DNA from: Bacillota bacterium
GTDB lineage: Bacteria; Bacillota; Clostridia; Lachnospirales; Lachnospiraceae
Assembly (NCBI GenBank): GCA_023450835.1
Contig: JAEXGM010000255.1
Coordinates: 1 to 64,000 of the forward strand
Direction: 5' to 3'
Length of the DNA: 64,000 nucleotides
Numbering within the stretch: position 1 is the stretch's first letter; every line of letters begins with the position of its first letter. Below are positions 16,371 to 25,307 of this stretch, piece after piece. Under the pieces are notes generated by a model. It had not been told where the DNA came from and did no database searches. It saw only the letters and a list, made by a program, of their open reading frames with translations. Position numbers and translations under genes: made by a program.

Positions 16371-16856
16371 TTAACGAAGTTTTTTCACACCACCCTCCTC
16401 TGCCGGGTACTCCGTCACAAACCCTGCCTGGGAAGTAATATCGGCCACCGAATTTTCCCCTTTTTCCTCCTGGTTTACAGCAAAAAGGGAATACACTCCG
16501 CTCGTATCAGCCCTATAGCAAATAGAACCGCCGGTGTAATCCTTAAGCTTCTTCACTTCTCCGGTCTTATAGTTCACAACATAAATAGAAAAAACGCCAT
16601 CCTTCCCATTCCCAATAACCGGATTCTCAATAGAAAGAGACATATCCTTTTCCAGGGACACCCCCTGTTTATACTCATGAAACACCAGGTCATTCAGATT
16701 TTGGTTTATCTCTTTTACATCCACATTAACCGCATTTATTATATTTTCATCCACAAAACTCTGTATTCCCCCCTCCTCCACTTTAATACCGTCAAAATTT
16801 ACCAGCAAAACCGCCAAAAGCAAAGCAGCTAAGACCATAAAGGCAATCTTTTTCAT
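16371..16856 (-). CDS. Hypothetical membrane-anchored or secreted protein
   Basis: Starting at 16856 (AAAGGAG upstream) gives 161 residues: MKKIAF, one hydrophobic segment (VLAALLLAVLLVNF) and an acidic extracellular part with no Cys and no known motif. The ATG at 16913 would add 19 residues without a ribosome-binding site. The single hydrophobic segment could be an uncleaved anchor or a signal peptide. No family is recognised; neighbours give no functional hint. Confidence 0.65.
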   Translation of the reverse strand: MKKIAFMVLAALLLAVLLVNFDGIKVEEGGIQSFVDENIINAVNVDVKEINQNLNDLVFHEYKQGVSLEKDMSLSIENPVIGNGKDGVFSIYVVNYKTGEVKKLKDYTGGSICYRADTSGVYSLFAVNQEEKGENSVADITSQAGFVTEYPAEEGGVKKLR

Positions 16857-17075
16857 ATCACCATAACTCCTTTCATTGCTTTCTAACCAGCTTTTTTCGC
16901 CTAATCCCTGCAAATACAGAGGTCTGTCCGCTGAATGTAGATTAATTAATTTAATAGTCCACCAACCATTTACTGTAATTTATATTATTCTAATATTATC
17001 ATACCCACAGCATCAAGGCAATATTTACCATTACAACACAGCAAATTATATAAAACTGAATATTAGAGATAGACA

Positions 17076-17308
17076 GATGACCAGGAGGGGTGTTTGGGTG
17101 GCTGGTCTTGAGGGGGCCCATATGACACTTAAGCCGCAGAAAACGTAACTAGGTAAATCAGTGCCATTGTTTGAGCGCAGGAAACTGCCGTCTCTCCATC
17201 TGTTACAGCGAGTTTGGCACTGCTTTACCTGCCAGTTACGTTTCCTGCAGCTTTAGTGAAATAAGGGCCCCCGATTAACCAGCCATCCAAACACCCCTCC
17301 TGGTCATC
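17076..17308. repeat. 233-base imperfect inverted repeat
   Basis: Arms 17076-17166 and 17215-17308 are inverted copies of each other (for example GATGACCAGGAGGGGTGTTT at both outer ends, GGGGGCCC, AACGTAACT and CAGTGCCA inside), with mismatches and one 3-base gap; the loop is 48 bases. It lies between divergent genes and codes for nothing convincing. It could be a MITE-like element or a long structured RNA. No flanking target duplication was recognised. Confidence 0.8.
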
Positions 17309-17493
17309 GTACACCCCCAATACCATTTGCCCTACCCCCGACGTTTCATGCATGGTTTTTTCTCTCCTGTCATAAGCTTTAATAACAGTCCTATAATAAT
17401 TGGCCTTAAGGCTTGACAAACCTTTAGAAACCTTATATCTTGCATATAGGTGTTCCTAACGGTTCCTATTTGCCCAAAGAAAGGTATGAATCT

Positions 17494-19245
17494 ATGAAAA
17501 AACGCAGAAAGCTATTTCTTGTTTTCTTTTCTCTGCTTTTACTTATGTTAATAATGTCAGGTTGCGAGAAGAAAACAAATACGGAAACCACACGCAAAGA
17601 TTTTGACCGTTTTACCGATGAGGTTTTTAAGAAGGAAGTAACCCAGGATACCATTACCCTTAACTTTTCTCTTGCCAATCCTAAGAATTACAATATAACC
17701 AACCCGCCCGTCACCTTTGGTCATTATTCTTTAAGCGAAATGAAAAAGTCCCTTTTAGCAGCCGAAAATTATCTTGCTGCCTTAAAGGACTTTTCCTATC
17801 ATGATCTGGATGATAATCAAAAGCTGACTTATGACATATTAAAAGATTACTGGACCCTCGAAATGACAAGCGGCAATTTCCCCTTATACAATGAAATCCT
17901 GGGACCCACTACCGGTCTGCAGGCACAGCTTCCCGTGCTGCTGGCAGAGTATAATTTTTACACCAAAGACGACATTGACACCTACATAAAGCTGCTTCCC
18001 GGTATTAACGATTATTTCAAAGAAATCTGCCAGTATGAAGAGCAAAAATCCAAAGCCGGCCTTTTTATGAGTGACAGCGTTGCAGACAGTATCCTGGCCC
18101 AGTGTGAAGCCTTTATCGCCGATAAGGAGAATAATTACCTCATTGAGGTGTTTAATGACAAAGTATCTTCTTATAAGGGACTCTCTAAAAAAGAAATCAA
18201 AGCTTATGAGAAGGCCAATAAAGATGCCATTATAAATAATGTAATTCCGGCTTATCAGCTTCTGATTGATACTTTAAACAGCTTAAAAGGCACCGGAAAG
18301 AACGACGGCGGACTTGCCGGACTTCCCAAGGGCAAGGAATATTACCGTTATCTTCTGGCTTCCAATACTGGTTCCGACCGTTCACCGGAAGACCTGATTA
18401 AAATGCTTGACAACTCGATTCTCAGCAATCTAAGAGCCCTTAATGCATTGACGGCCAAGGATTCCAAGATATATGAAGAAGCTTTAAGTGTGACCTACCC
18501 TCTCACAAAGCCTGTGGAAATATTAGATTACCTGAAAAGTGCCATAAGTCAGGACTTTCCGCCCTGCCCTAACGTGGATTTTACAGTAAAATATGTGCAT
18601 AAATCCCTGCAGGATTATCTAAGCCCTGCCATGTACCTGGTTCCTGCTATAGATAACTATGAAAACAACGTTATCTATATCAATGACAATCCGGATTATC
18701 AGAGTCAGGAAATATTTAATACCCTTGCACACGAAGGCTACCCGGGACATCTCTATCAGTCCGTTTACTTTAGAAATACCAATCCTTCTCCCATTCGAAG
18801 CCTTTTGAATTTCGGCGGTTACGCCGAAGGCTGGGCCACCTATGTAGAATTCTATTCTTATCATATGGCCGGCTTTTCCGAAAACGAAGCCTCTTTCCTT
18901 GACCACAGCATGGCAGCTAATATGGCCCTGTACTGCCGCCTGGATATTGGCATCAACTATGAGGGCTGGAATATTGCTCAGACTGCTTCTTACCTGCAGC
19001 AATTTGGTATAACGGATAAGAACACCGCCAAAGTATTATTCACAACCATGATTGAAGAGCCCGCTCTTTACCCGGAATACGGTGTTGGGTATCTGGAATT
19101 TATGGAGTTAAAAAATAAGGCCCTAAAAGCACTGGGAGATAAATTCAACTTAAAAGAATTCCATAAATTCGTGCTGGATGTAGGCCCGTCCCAGTTCGAA
19201 ATCATCGATAAACGCATGGACAGCTGGCTAAAAGCCCAGAAATAG
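17494..19245 (+). CDS. DUF885-family lipoprotein, putative metallopeptidase
   Basis: 583 residues from 17494 (the ATG at 17440 would put 18 residues before the signal peptide). The signal peptide ends in lipobox IMSGC, so the protein is an outer-surface lipoprotein. The DUF885 hallmark LAHEGYPGH lies near residue 410 and GYAEGWATYVE near 443, together resembling a zinc-peptidase HExxxxH plus Glu site. Peptidase activity is a family expectation, not shown. A hairpin-repeat unit follows the stop. Confidence 0.88.
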   Translation: MKKRRKLFLVFFSLLLLMLIMSGCEKKTNTETTRKDFDRFTDEVFKKEVTQDTITLNFSLANPKNYNITNPPVTFGHYSLSEMKKSLLAAENYLAALKDFSYHDLDDNQKLTYDILKDYWTLEMTSGNFPLYNEILGPTTGLQAQLPVLLAEYNFYTKDDIDTYIKLLPGINDYFKEICQYEEQKSKAGLFMSDSVADSILAQCEAFIADKENNYLIEVFNDKVSSYKGLSKKEIKAYEKANKDAIINNVIPAYQLLIDTLNSLKGTGKNDGGLAGLPKGKEYYRYLLASNTGSDRSPEDLIKMLDNSILSNLRALNALTAKDSKIYEEALSVTYPLTKPVEILDYLKSAISQDFPPCPNVDFTVKYVHKSLQDYLSPAMYLVPAIDNYENNVIYINDNPDYQSQEIFNTLAHEGYPGHLYQSVYFRNTNPSPIRSLLNFGGYAEGWATYVEFYSYHMAGFSENEASFLDHSMAANMALYCRLDIGINYEGWNIAQTASYLQQFGITDKNTAKVLFTTMIEEPALYPEYGVGYLEFMELKNKALKALGDKFNLKEFHKFVLDVGPSQFEIIDKRMDSWLKAQK

Positions 19246-19261
19246 CAGGGATTATACCTCT

Positions 19262-19373
19262 CAATAATTCCTCCTAACCATCCATGCCCTTTCCAATTCG
19301 CCACAAGTTTGGGCCGAGGATTACGCAGGCTCAAACTTGTGGAGGAATTATGCCTCTCAATAATTCCTCCTAT
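19262..19373 (-). repeat. Paired-hairpin repeat at a convergent junction
   Basis: On the minus strand stem A (GAGGAATTAT/ATAATTCCTC) starts directly after the TAG of the permease gene (19372-19370). It is followed by stem B (CAAGTTTGAGCC/GGCCCAAACTTG, loop TGCGTAATCCTC), the tail GGCGAATTGGAAAGGGCATG, and the start of a second stem A. No minus-strand gene follows; the plus-strand DUF885 gene ends here. This copy shows the unit persisting without a downstream partner. Confidence 0.78.
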
Positions 19374-20146
19374 GACCCGGTGGATTTATAATGTCTTACT
19401 CCAACTCTCCACAGCAAAAAGCACGGGACCAGGAAGAGGATTGCGGCAAGCGGGAGGCCCATATAGAAGGCCCTGTCGCTTTTACCAAGTATATATAGCA
19501 ACGGATAGTATTGAATCAGTGCATAGGGCACCAAAAAAGTACACAGCAGCAATACCTTATTTCCATATACACTGATAGGGTATTTTCCGAATTCCCTTGC
19601 TCCGTCCGTAAAGACATTCATAAACTCAAGACCTTCCAAGGTAAAAAAGCAAAGTGCCGCATATATCACAAAAAGCCCAAAGAATACCGCAGTACCTCCA
19701 ATAATCATAAAAATAACCGTAAGTATCCTGGCAGCTGTCCAGGATACTTGTGCGTTTACGATACCATAAACAAACATAATAATAGCCTGCAGCATACGGC
19801 CTAACCTGGTAAGTTCTATTTTAGTGCCAAGTACCTGCAACACAATATTTCTGGGCCGGACCATAATTCTGTCAAAGCCGCCGTTTGACAATAGAGAAGC
19901 AAAGCCGTCAAAGCCCCTTGCAAAGCATTCTGCCAGTGAATACTGCATCAGTACGATAGAAAAACACAGTAAGACCTCACTGAACCGAAAGCCCTTTACT
20001 TCATTGAATCTTTGAAACATAAAAAGTACCCCTAAGAATACATTAAAAGCCACCAGAAACTGACCTAATGTAGTCATGATAAAAGAGGTTTTGTATTCCA
20101 TGGCACTCTTTAACTGTATAATAAAATATTTTAAGTATAATTTCAT
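19370..20146 (-). CDS. ABC-2 type exporter permease (COG3694-like)
   Basis: About six transmembrane segments, with the N-terminus LKYFIIQLKSAMEYKTSFIM typical of the paired ABC-2 permeases that accompany a COG4586 ATPase. Two related permeases and an ATPase form a complete exporter of unknown substrate. GGGAG precedes the ATG at 20146; a TTG six bases upstream is also in frame. The permease gene 20352-21203 lies upstream across a hairpin-repeat array. Confidence 0.85.
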   Translation of the reverse strand: MKLYLKYFIIQLKSAMEYKTSFIMTTLGQFLVAFNVFLGVLFMFQRFNEVKGFRFSEVLLCFSIVLMQYSLAECFARGFDGFASLLSNGGFDRIMVRPRNIVLQVLGTKIELTRLGRMLQAIIMFVYGIVNAQVSWTAARILTVIFMIIGGTAVFFGLFVIYAALCFFTLEGLEFMNVFTDGAREFGKYPISVYGNKVLLLCTFLVPYALIQYYPLLYILGKSDRAFYMGLPLAAILFLVPCFLLWRVGVRHYKSTGS

Positions 20147-20156
20147 AATCAACTCC

Positions 20157-20351
20157 CATAAAGTGTAGGAAAATGCCTTTCATTATTCCTACTGCAATCC
20201 GCACTGCTAACGCACCGTAAATTTGAGCACCGCACAAATTTGTGTAGGAAAATTTCTTTTTATTTTTCCTACTGTAATCCGCACTGCCAACGCACCGTAA
20301 ATTTGAGCGCAGCACAAATTTGTGTAGGAAAAATGCCTTTTATTTTTCCTA
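20157..20351 (-). repeat. Paired-hairpin intercistronic repeat, tandem
   Basis: Two full units plus a third stem A lie between the permease genes. On the minus strand stem A is GTAGGAAAAA/TTTTTCCTAC, beginning at the base after the TAG stop. Stem B is CAAATTTGTGC/GCTCAAATTT, and the tail GGTGCGTTGGCAGTGCGGAT resembles the GCGCGTTGGAAAGGGCAT tail of other loci. Unit 2 repeats both stems with small changes. Confidence 0.78.
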
Positions 20352-21203
20352 CTAGCCGCCTTGAACCGTTACTTTACTTAACCCGCGGGTCAGCATCCAT
20401 TTACCGATCAGAATCAGTGCCACGCACCAGAATATCTGCAGCATTATCCCTCTGTAAAGCTCTGTTCCGTAGATATCTCCCCCGTAGATACGAAGGGGGA
20501 GATTCTGCATAGATGCAAAAGGGAGATAGGAGAGTACTCTTCCTATCTTTTCCGGAAAAAAGGGCAAAGGGATAACCGCACCGGTTAAAAGCTCTGACAC
20601 CGCAGAAGCCAGGAGCCTCACGCCAAGAGCTGATATGGTGTAAAAACAGATAATATAAGTAATCATGCAAAACCCGATCACGACCAAAAAGGCCAGGATT
20701 AAAGACAGCAGGAACCATCCTGCTGCTTCCGGGCTTTTTGGTAGTGACAGTCCATAGGGTTTTGGCAAAAGCGCTGCCACTATCAGTATGGGAAAGGCCC
20801 GGAGAACCGCTTTTGACAGTCTGGTCGCCATATTTCTTACAAACCACATATCATAGAGAGATATGGGCCTGCACAATTCATAGGCTACATTTCCGCTTAC
20901 GATCAGGTCAAAGATCTCAACCTCAAAAAACCATATCATATAGATGGATAACAACGCCTGCTGCAGCCAGATATAAGAGGTCAGAGCAGAGAACTCCATG
21001 GGAAAAGCAGTTCTGTTATAGTCATAAAAAGTTTTGAACATCAGGATTTCTAACGCTCCCCAGGCAAACTGCGTTACAATGCCAGCCAGGGCTGCCGCCC
21101 GGTAGGTCAGTCCATAAGTAAACCGAATACGGAAAAAAGAAAGGTACTTTTTTATATCAATACCTTTTCCAAGCTCATGAAAGGAGGAATTTCTTTTCAG
21201 CAT
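20352..21203 (-). CDS. ABC-2 type exporter permease (COG4587-like)
   Basis: A 283-residue membrane protein with about six transmembrane segments; its N-terminal cytoplasmic part (KKYLSFFRIRFTYGLTYR) precedes the first segment. With the second permease and the ATPase it forms a three-gene exporter typical of Firmicutes and Actinobacteria. GAGGAGG precedes the start; the ATPase gene ends 12 bases upstream. The substrate is unknown. Confidence 0.87.
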   Translation of the reverse strand: MLKRNSSFHELGKGIDIKKYLSFFRIRFTYGLTYRAAALAGIVTQFAWGALEILMFKTFYDYNRTAFPMEFSALTSYIWLQQALLSIYMIWFFEVEIFDLIVSGNVAYELCRPISLYDMWFVRNMATRLSKAVLRAFPILIVAALLPKPYGLSLPKSPEAAGWFLLSLILAFLVVIGFCMITYIICFYTISALGVRLLASAVSELLTGAVIPLPFFPEKIGRVLSYLPFASMQNLPLRIYGGDIYGTELYRGIMLQIFWCVALILIGKWMLTRGLSKVTVQGG

Positions 21204-21215
21204 AATAAACCTCCT

Positions 21216-22214
21216 CTATATTTCATATTGCTTGTATAAGCCTACCACCACATCATCAAGGGATGCTCCTGCTACCGAGATATCCATGATGTCTGTCTGG
21301 GAGGACAGATAGGAAATAGCCTGGGATACCTTTAATACTTCCGTATCCACTTGGACCGTAAGTATGCCCTGTCCGGCTAAGGGCTGCTCTTGCATTCCTG
21401 CAGCAGTAAGTGTCATTCCCTCAGTCATACGCGGCACCGTTCCGTTATACTGAACAGTTACCTGCCTCGTCTTGGAGAATTTATCCCTTACTGCCTCCAG
21501 ATTTCCATCCAAAAGAATCTTACCCTTACCGATAAGCAGAATTCTTTTCGTAAGTGCCTCGATATCCTGCATATCATGGGTTGTTAAAATAACCGTAGTT
21601 CCATGCTGCCGGTTCAGTTCCAAAATAAAATTTCTTACAGCAATCTTTGAAACCGCATCCAATCCGATGGTCGGTTCGTCCAAAAATAAAATCTTAGGGC
21701 TATGAAGCAGAGAAGCTCCAATCTCGCATCTCATTCTTTGTCCCAGCGAAAGCTGCCTTGCCGGTGTCTTTAAGATATCCTCCAAATCCAAAAGTTCCGT
21801 TAGCTCCGATAATTTCTTCTTATACTCGGTTTCTTTTACACGGTAGATATCCCTTATCAATTCATAGGAGTCCAGGATCGGAACATCCCACCACAACTGA
21901 GAGCGCTGTCCGAATACTACTCCGATGTCTTTAACATGCTCCACCCGTTCCTTCCAGGGCACTCTGCCATTTATAAGGCAGTTCCCCTTATCCGGCGTTA
22001 ATATCCCGCTTAAAATCTTAATGGTGCTGCTCTTTCCCGCACCATTGGGACCGATATACCCTACCATTTCACCGTCTCCGATGGTAAAAGAAATATCGTC
22101 CAGTGCTCTTACCTCCTGATACTTCCTGTGTACAAAAGACTTCAATGCTTCTTTAAAGCCTGCACTGCGCCTTGCGACCTGAAAGGTCTTAGTAACTCCT
22201 GTTACTTCAATCAT
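21216..22214 (-). CDS. ABC exporter ATPase (COG4586-like)
   Basis: Walker A GPNGAGKSS, signature LSLGQRMR and Walker B LFLDEPTIGLD, with a C-terminal extension of about 90 residues. A leading part with a FVHRKYQEVRALDDISF insert is characteristic of COG4586. It is the first gene of the exporter operon. The ATG at 22214 has AGGAGG at nine bases; the ATG at 22220 is only three bases from it. Confidence 0.9.
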   Translation of the reverse strand: MIEVTGVTKTFQVARRSAGFKEALKSFVHRKYQEVRALDDISFTIGDGEMVGYIGPNGAGKSSTIKILSGILTPDKGNCLINGRVPWKERVEHVKDIGVVFGQRSQLWWDVPILDSYELIRDIYRVKETEYKKKLSELTELLDLEDILKTPARQLSLGQRMRCEIGASLLHSPKILFLDEPTIGLDAVSKIAVRNFILELNRQHGTTVILTTHDMQDIEALTKRILLIGKGKILLDGNLEAVRDKFSKTRQVTVQYNGTVPRMTEGMTLTAAGMQEQPLAGQGILTVQVDTEVLKVSQAISYLSSQTDIMDISVAGASLDDVVVGLYKQYEI

Positions 22215-22394
22215 ATTCATTTGCCTCCTGGTAGTAATACTTCACATCTTTCATCATCAGAGGGCATATCCGTAAGCAGTCTTACTGTTTCCCGGACATA
22301 TCCATAAATGAATCAAATTTCCATATCTTGCCAAGTCTTTCTTCCTGGATTTTGCCAGAAAGAATGGTAGTACGAACTTTGCGAAAGGAATTTC
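22215..22394 (-). other. Leader of the ABC exporter operon
   Basis: Roughly 170 bases separate the promoter at 22395-22423 from the first start codon. I see a modest hairpin around 22337-22370 (CTTTCTTCC and GGCAGAAAG-like arms) and a possible 5-6 codon upstream ORF, but no riboswitch that I recognise. Confidence 0.35.
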
Positions 22395-22423
22395 ATTATA
22401 TACCTTTTGGGATTTTGTGTCAA
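22395..22423 (-). promoter_or_regulatory. Promoter of the ABC exporter operon
   Basis: On the minus strand TTGACA (22423-22418), a 17-base spacer, then TATAAT (22400-22395): a near-perfect sigma-A promoter. Confidence 0.8.
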
Positions 22424-22460
22424 ATGATTTAGTACTATTTAATTCTTCTTACATAAAAAA

Positions 22461-22492
22461 CAGCCGGCTTTCTATTTCTAGGATTGCGGCTG
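22461..22492 (-). terminator. Terminator of spmAB
   Basis: CAGCCG and CGGCTG arms (22487-22492 and 22461-22466), followed on the minus strand by TTTTTTATG, 37 bases after the spmB stop. Confidence 0.7.
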
Positions 22493-22528
22493 CTTTTACG
22501 GCTGAAATTATTAGATTCTAAAATAGAT

Positions 22529-23056
22529 TTAAAACAGCAGCTTTGTTAAGAACACACTGGCTACAATGCCCGCCAGGGTAGCAAACAAGGCTCCTGATAA
22601 GGTATATCTGGTCTTCTTAACGCCGGCTGTCATAAAGTATACACTCATGGTATAAAAGATTGTTTCTGTACAACTCATTATAATAGAAGTAAGTCTTCCA
22701 ATAAAGGAATCCGGACCATACTGTTTAAAGATATCCAGCACCAGGCTGGTAGCTGCAGAAGCTGAGAATAACCTTACGGTAATTAGCGGTACCAGCTCAG
22801 AAGGAAAATGCAGTAAATTCGTTAATGGCTTTAATCCGCCGGCCAATAAATCCAATGCCCCGGAAGCTCTCATAATGCCGATTGCCACCATTAGCCCCAC
22901 TAACGTGGGCATAATATTTAAAACTACCTTAAAGCCATCTTCTGCCCCTTTTGTAAATTCCTGAAAAACAGGGGTTTTCATCAGTAACCCGAACCCTACT
23001 ATGTAAAATATAACAAAAGGCATTAAATAATCAGAAATATACAGAATAAATTTCAA
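22529..23056 (-). CDS. spmB: Spore maturation protein SpmB
   Basis: 175 residues with several transmembrane segments and the nucleoside-transporter gate fold shared by SpmA and SpmB (MPTLVGLMVAIGIMRASGALDLL; LVPLITVRLFSASAATSLVLD). In Bacillus, SpmA and SpmB are required for dehydration of the spore core. The start codon is TTG at 23056 with AAAGGAAAA upstream. It follows spmA by 43 bases, the usual pair order. Confidence 0.93.
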   Translation of the reverse strand: MKFILYISDYLMPFVIFYIVGFGLLMKTPVFQEFTKGAEDGFKVVLNIMPTLVGLMVAIGIMRASGALDLLAGGLKPLTNLLHFPSELVPLITVRLFSASAATSLVLDIFKQYGPDSFIGRLTSIIMSCTETIFYTMSVYFMTAGVKKTRYTLSGALFATLAGIVASVFLTKLLF

Positions 23057-23099
23057 TGTTATTTTCCTTTCCTTTCATTTTGTTTTCTTCTTTGCCTCA

Positions 23100-23684
23100 T
23101 CATTTTTCTCTGGCTAATTTTCTTGCGACAAGGGAAAATATAATTCCTGCTACGGTTGATACACTGGTCGCAACAAAGGCGGCACCAAGGATTTCCGTAG
23201 GATTTATAGAGCCATACTGGGTCCGGTAAGCAATAATATTAACAGGAATTAATTGGAGGGCGGAAATATTAATAATCAAAAAAGTACACATATCACAGCT
23301 GGCGGTCTCCTTATCCCTGTTTAATTTTTTTAATTCCTGCATTGCCTTTAATCCCATAGGGGTAGCGGCCCAGCCAAGGCCAAGAAAATTCGCTATCATA
23401 TTAGATGCTATGTATTCTTTTGCCGGATGTTTATCCGGTATATCGGGAAATAAAAGCCTTAATAACGGATTGATTGCCTTTGTCAGGGCATCCACTATCC
23501 CTGCTGTCTTCGCCACCTGCATAATTCCTGTCCAAAGAGCCGTAAACCCCAGCATCGTAATACATAATAAGATAGCCTCTTTAGCGGAGGAAAGGGCCGC
23601 GGCATTTACGGCATCTATTTTACCGTTTAAGGCTCCTACTATGACACCGATAATAATTAGAAATCCCCAAAGATAATTCAGCAT
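23100..23684 (-). CDS. spmA: Spore maturation protein SpmA
   Basis: 194 residues, a membrane protein starting MLNYLWGFLIIIGVIVGALNG, with the gate-domain stretches LCITMLGFTALWTGIMQVAK and ASNMIANFLGLGWAATPMGL. It works with SpmB in spore core dehydration and heat resistance. AGAGGTC precedes the ATG. A sporulation-specific promoter is expected upstream, but I could not identify one with confidence. Confidence 0.94.
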   Translation of the reverse strand: MLNYLWGFLIIIGVIVGALNGKIDAVNAAALSSAKEAILLCITMLGFTALWTGIMQVAKTAGIVDALTKAINPLLRLLFPDIPDKHPAKEYIASNMIANFLGLGWAATPMGLKAMQELKKLNRDKETASCDMCTFLIINISALQLIPVNIIAYRTQYGSINPTEILGAAFVATSVSTVAGIIFSLVARKLAREK

Positions 23685-23982
23685 ATAGACCTCTTTTCTA
23701 AAACAATAAGAAATTTCAACCTTTTACTAATACTATATTCTCAGGTTTTTAAAATAATACTTGGTCTTATGCAAATTACCAAGACGTCATATGTCATAAT
23801 ATGTCATAATTATTGTTGAATTGAGATAAATTCTGTCTGTTTTTGATGAAAATTATCGTACATCAATCCTTTAAACTGCTAAATTACCAGATATAGGAAA
23901 CATTTTTCGTTACTTTTTAATACTTTTATTACAATTTTTTCTATAAAATACTAAATAATTGCTTAATTTTATATTTCCTTTA

Positions 23983-24011
23983 TTGACTTTCTAATATTTG
24001 TATGGTATTTT
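23983..24011 (+). promoter_or_regulatory. Promoter of the abrB-like gene
   Basis: TTGACT (23983-23988), a 17-base spacer, TATTTT (24006-24011), 28 bases before the start codon. The rest of the 355-base gap between the divergent spmA and abrB-like genes is AT-rich, and nothing else was recognised in it. Confidence 0.55.
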
Positions 24012-24039
24012 AATTAAGTATTGTAGGAGGTACATATAT

Positions 24040-24297
24040 ATGAAAAGCACAGGAATAGTTAGAAAGCTTGATGAGTTAGGAAGAATCACTCTTCCCATCG
24101 AGCTCAGAAGAACCCTTGGAGTTGGGGAAAGAGATCCCCTTGAAATCTTTGTTGACGAGGACAGAATCATATTAAGAAAATATGAGCCTGCTGATATCTT
24201 CAACGGATCCAAAGATAATCTTATTGATTATCACGGAAAGAAGATTTCTAAAGAATCTATTATAGAGCTTGCAAAATTAGTAGGTATTATCGAATAA
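24040..24297 (+). CDS. AbrB/SpoVT-type transition-state regulator
   Basis: 85 residues. The swapped-hairpin DNA-binding domain is clear at the N-terminus (STGIVRKLDELGRITLPIEL, then GVGERDPLEIFVDEDRIILRKY), as in Bacillus AbrB, Abh and SpoVT. Such proteins bind AT-rich promoters during the shift to stationary phase or sporulation. AGGAGG precedes the ATG at 24040. The gene lies beside rsmI, as abrB does in Bacillus, with the same opposite orientation. Confidence 0.9.
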   Translation: MKSTGIVRKLDELGRITLPIELRRTLGVGERDPLEIFVDEDRIILRKYEPADIFNGSKDNLIDYHGKKISKESIIELAKLVGIIE

Positions 24298-24312
24298 TAC
24301 AGCTCAAAGAAG

Positions 24313-24357
24313 AAGCCTGGAGGACGAAATAATCGTTTCTTTTCAGGCTTTTTCTTT
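24313..24357 (+). terminator. Terminator of the abrB-like gene
   Basis: AAGCCTG (24313-24319) pairs with CAGGCTT (24344-24350), followed by TTTCTTT. An inner GAAA/TTTC pairing extends the stem. Confidence 0.7.
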
Positions 24358-24419
24358 ACCTAAAATTGCATCATTAACTGTTCGTTCTGACATTTGTATT
24401 GCATCTTTTCTAATAGTAA

Positions 24420-25262
24420 TCATTCCGACAAGAGCATCTGATAGATATCTCTTTTCGATACCCCTCTGTCGGCGGCAACTGCCCTCATGGCTTCTTTTTT
24501 ATCCATACCTTTATCAAGATATATCTTCATATGGTCATTCAGAGGAAGCAGCTCATACTCTTCCCGTAACTTTTCTGCCAGGACTTCTGCCTTTTGCCCT
24601 TCCAGAACTAACAGGCATTCTCCTTTTGGCTCTTCTTCCGTATAGTGTTTTACCGCCTGGGACAGGCTTGTAAGAAAAGCAGTCTCATGCTTTTTAGTGA
24701 GCTCTCTGATTACCGTTACTTTTCGGTCACCCAGTGTTTCTTCCAACTCCTTTAGCGTCTTTAAGAGTCTGTGGGGTGCTTCATATATGATAATTGTTCT
24801 GGTCTCAGACTTTAATTCCTTAAGAATATTCTGCCTTTCCTTTTTATCTGAGGGCAAAAATGCTTCAAAAGCAAAACGTCTGGTAGGAAGTCCTGAGAGG
24901 GTAAGTCCGGTAACGACCGCGGAGGGTCCGGGAAGTGATGTTACCGTAATTCCTGCCTCATATGCCATTTTCACAAGTTCTTCTCCGGGATCTGATATTC
25001 CCGGCGTTCCGGCATCGGTTATCAGGGCAATATTTTCTCCCTCTTGCAGGCGTCCAATCAGGTAATGTCCCTTGTCAATCTTATTGTACTCATGATAGCT
25101 GGTCATAGGTGTATTTATCTCAAAATGATTTAACAGCTTAATACTGTGCCTTGTATCCTCAGCAGCAATCAGGTCTGCCTCCTTTAAGGTACGAAGCACC
25201 CTTAAAGTGATATCCTCCAGATTGCCGATGGGAGTGGCGCATAGATATAATGTTCCGGCCAT
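24420..25262 (-). CDS. rsmI: 16S rRNA (cytidine1402-2'-O)-methyltransferase
   Basis: 280 residues of the SAM-dependent tetrapyrrole-methylase fold. Diagnostic N-terminus LYLCATPIGNLEDITLRVL, then AAEDTRHS, and LITDAGTPGISDPG near residue 80. RsmI 2'-O-methylates C1402 of 16S rRNA in the decoding centre. It ends a housekeeping gene cluster and is separated from the methyltransferase gene upstream by two hairpin-repeat units. Confidence 0.95.
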   Translation of the reverse strand: MAGTLYLCATPIGNLEDITLRVLRTLKEADLIAAEDTRHSIKLLNHFEINTPMTSYHEYNKIDKGHYLIGRLQEGENIALITDAGTPGISDPGEELVKMAYEAGITVTSLPGPSAVVTGLTLSGLPTRRFAFEAFLPSDKKERQNILKELKSETRTIIIYEAPHRLLKTLKELEETLGDRKVTVIRELTKKHETAFLTSLSQAVKHYTEEEPKGECLLVLEGQKAEVLAEKLREEYELLPLNDHMKIYLDKGMDKKEAMRAVAADRGVSKRDIYQMLLSE

Positions 25263-25307
25263 GCTTTTTGTCCTCTTTTCTCATACTCTAAAACCTACCT
25301 GCCGGCA

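Noticed and set aside
17076..17308. 6S RNA
   Set aside because: 6S RNA is also a long imperfect hairpin, but here the arms are near-copies of each other and no promoter-like central bubble or flanking promoter was found.
17225..17419. Minus-strand 64-codon ORF
   Set aside because: It lies largely in the right arm of the inverted repeat, lacks a ribosome-binding site and resembles no protein.
22215..22394. Riboswitch in the exporter leader
   Set aside because: No recognised aptamer core or terminator/antiterminator pair could be drawn; only one weak hairpin is present.
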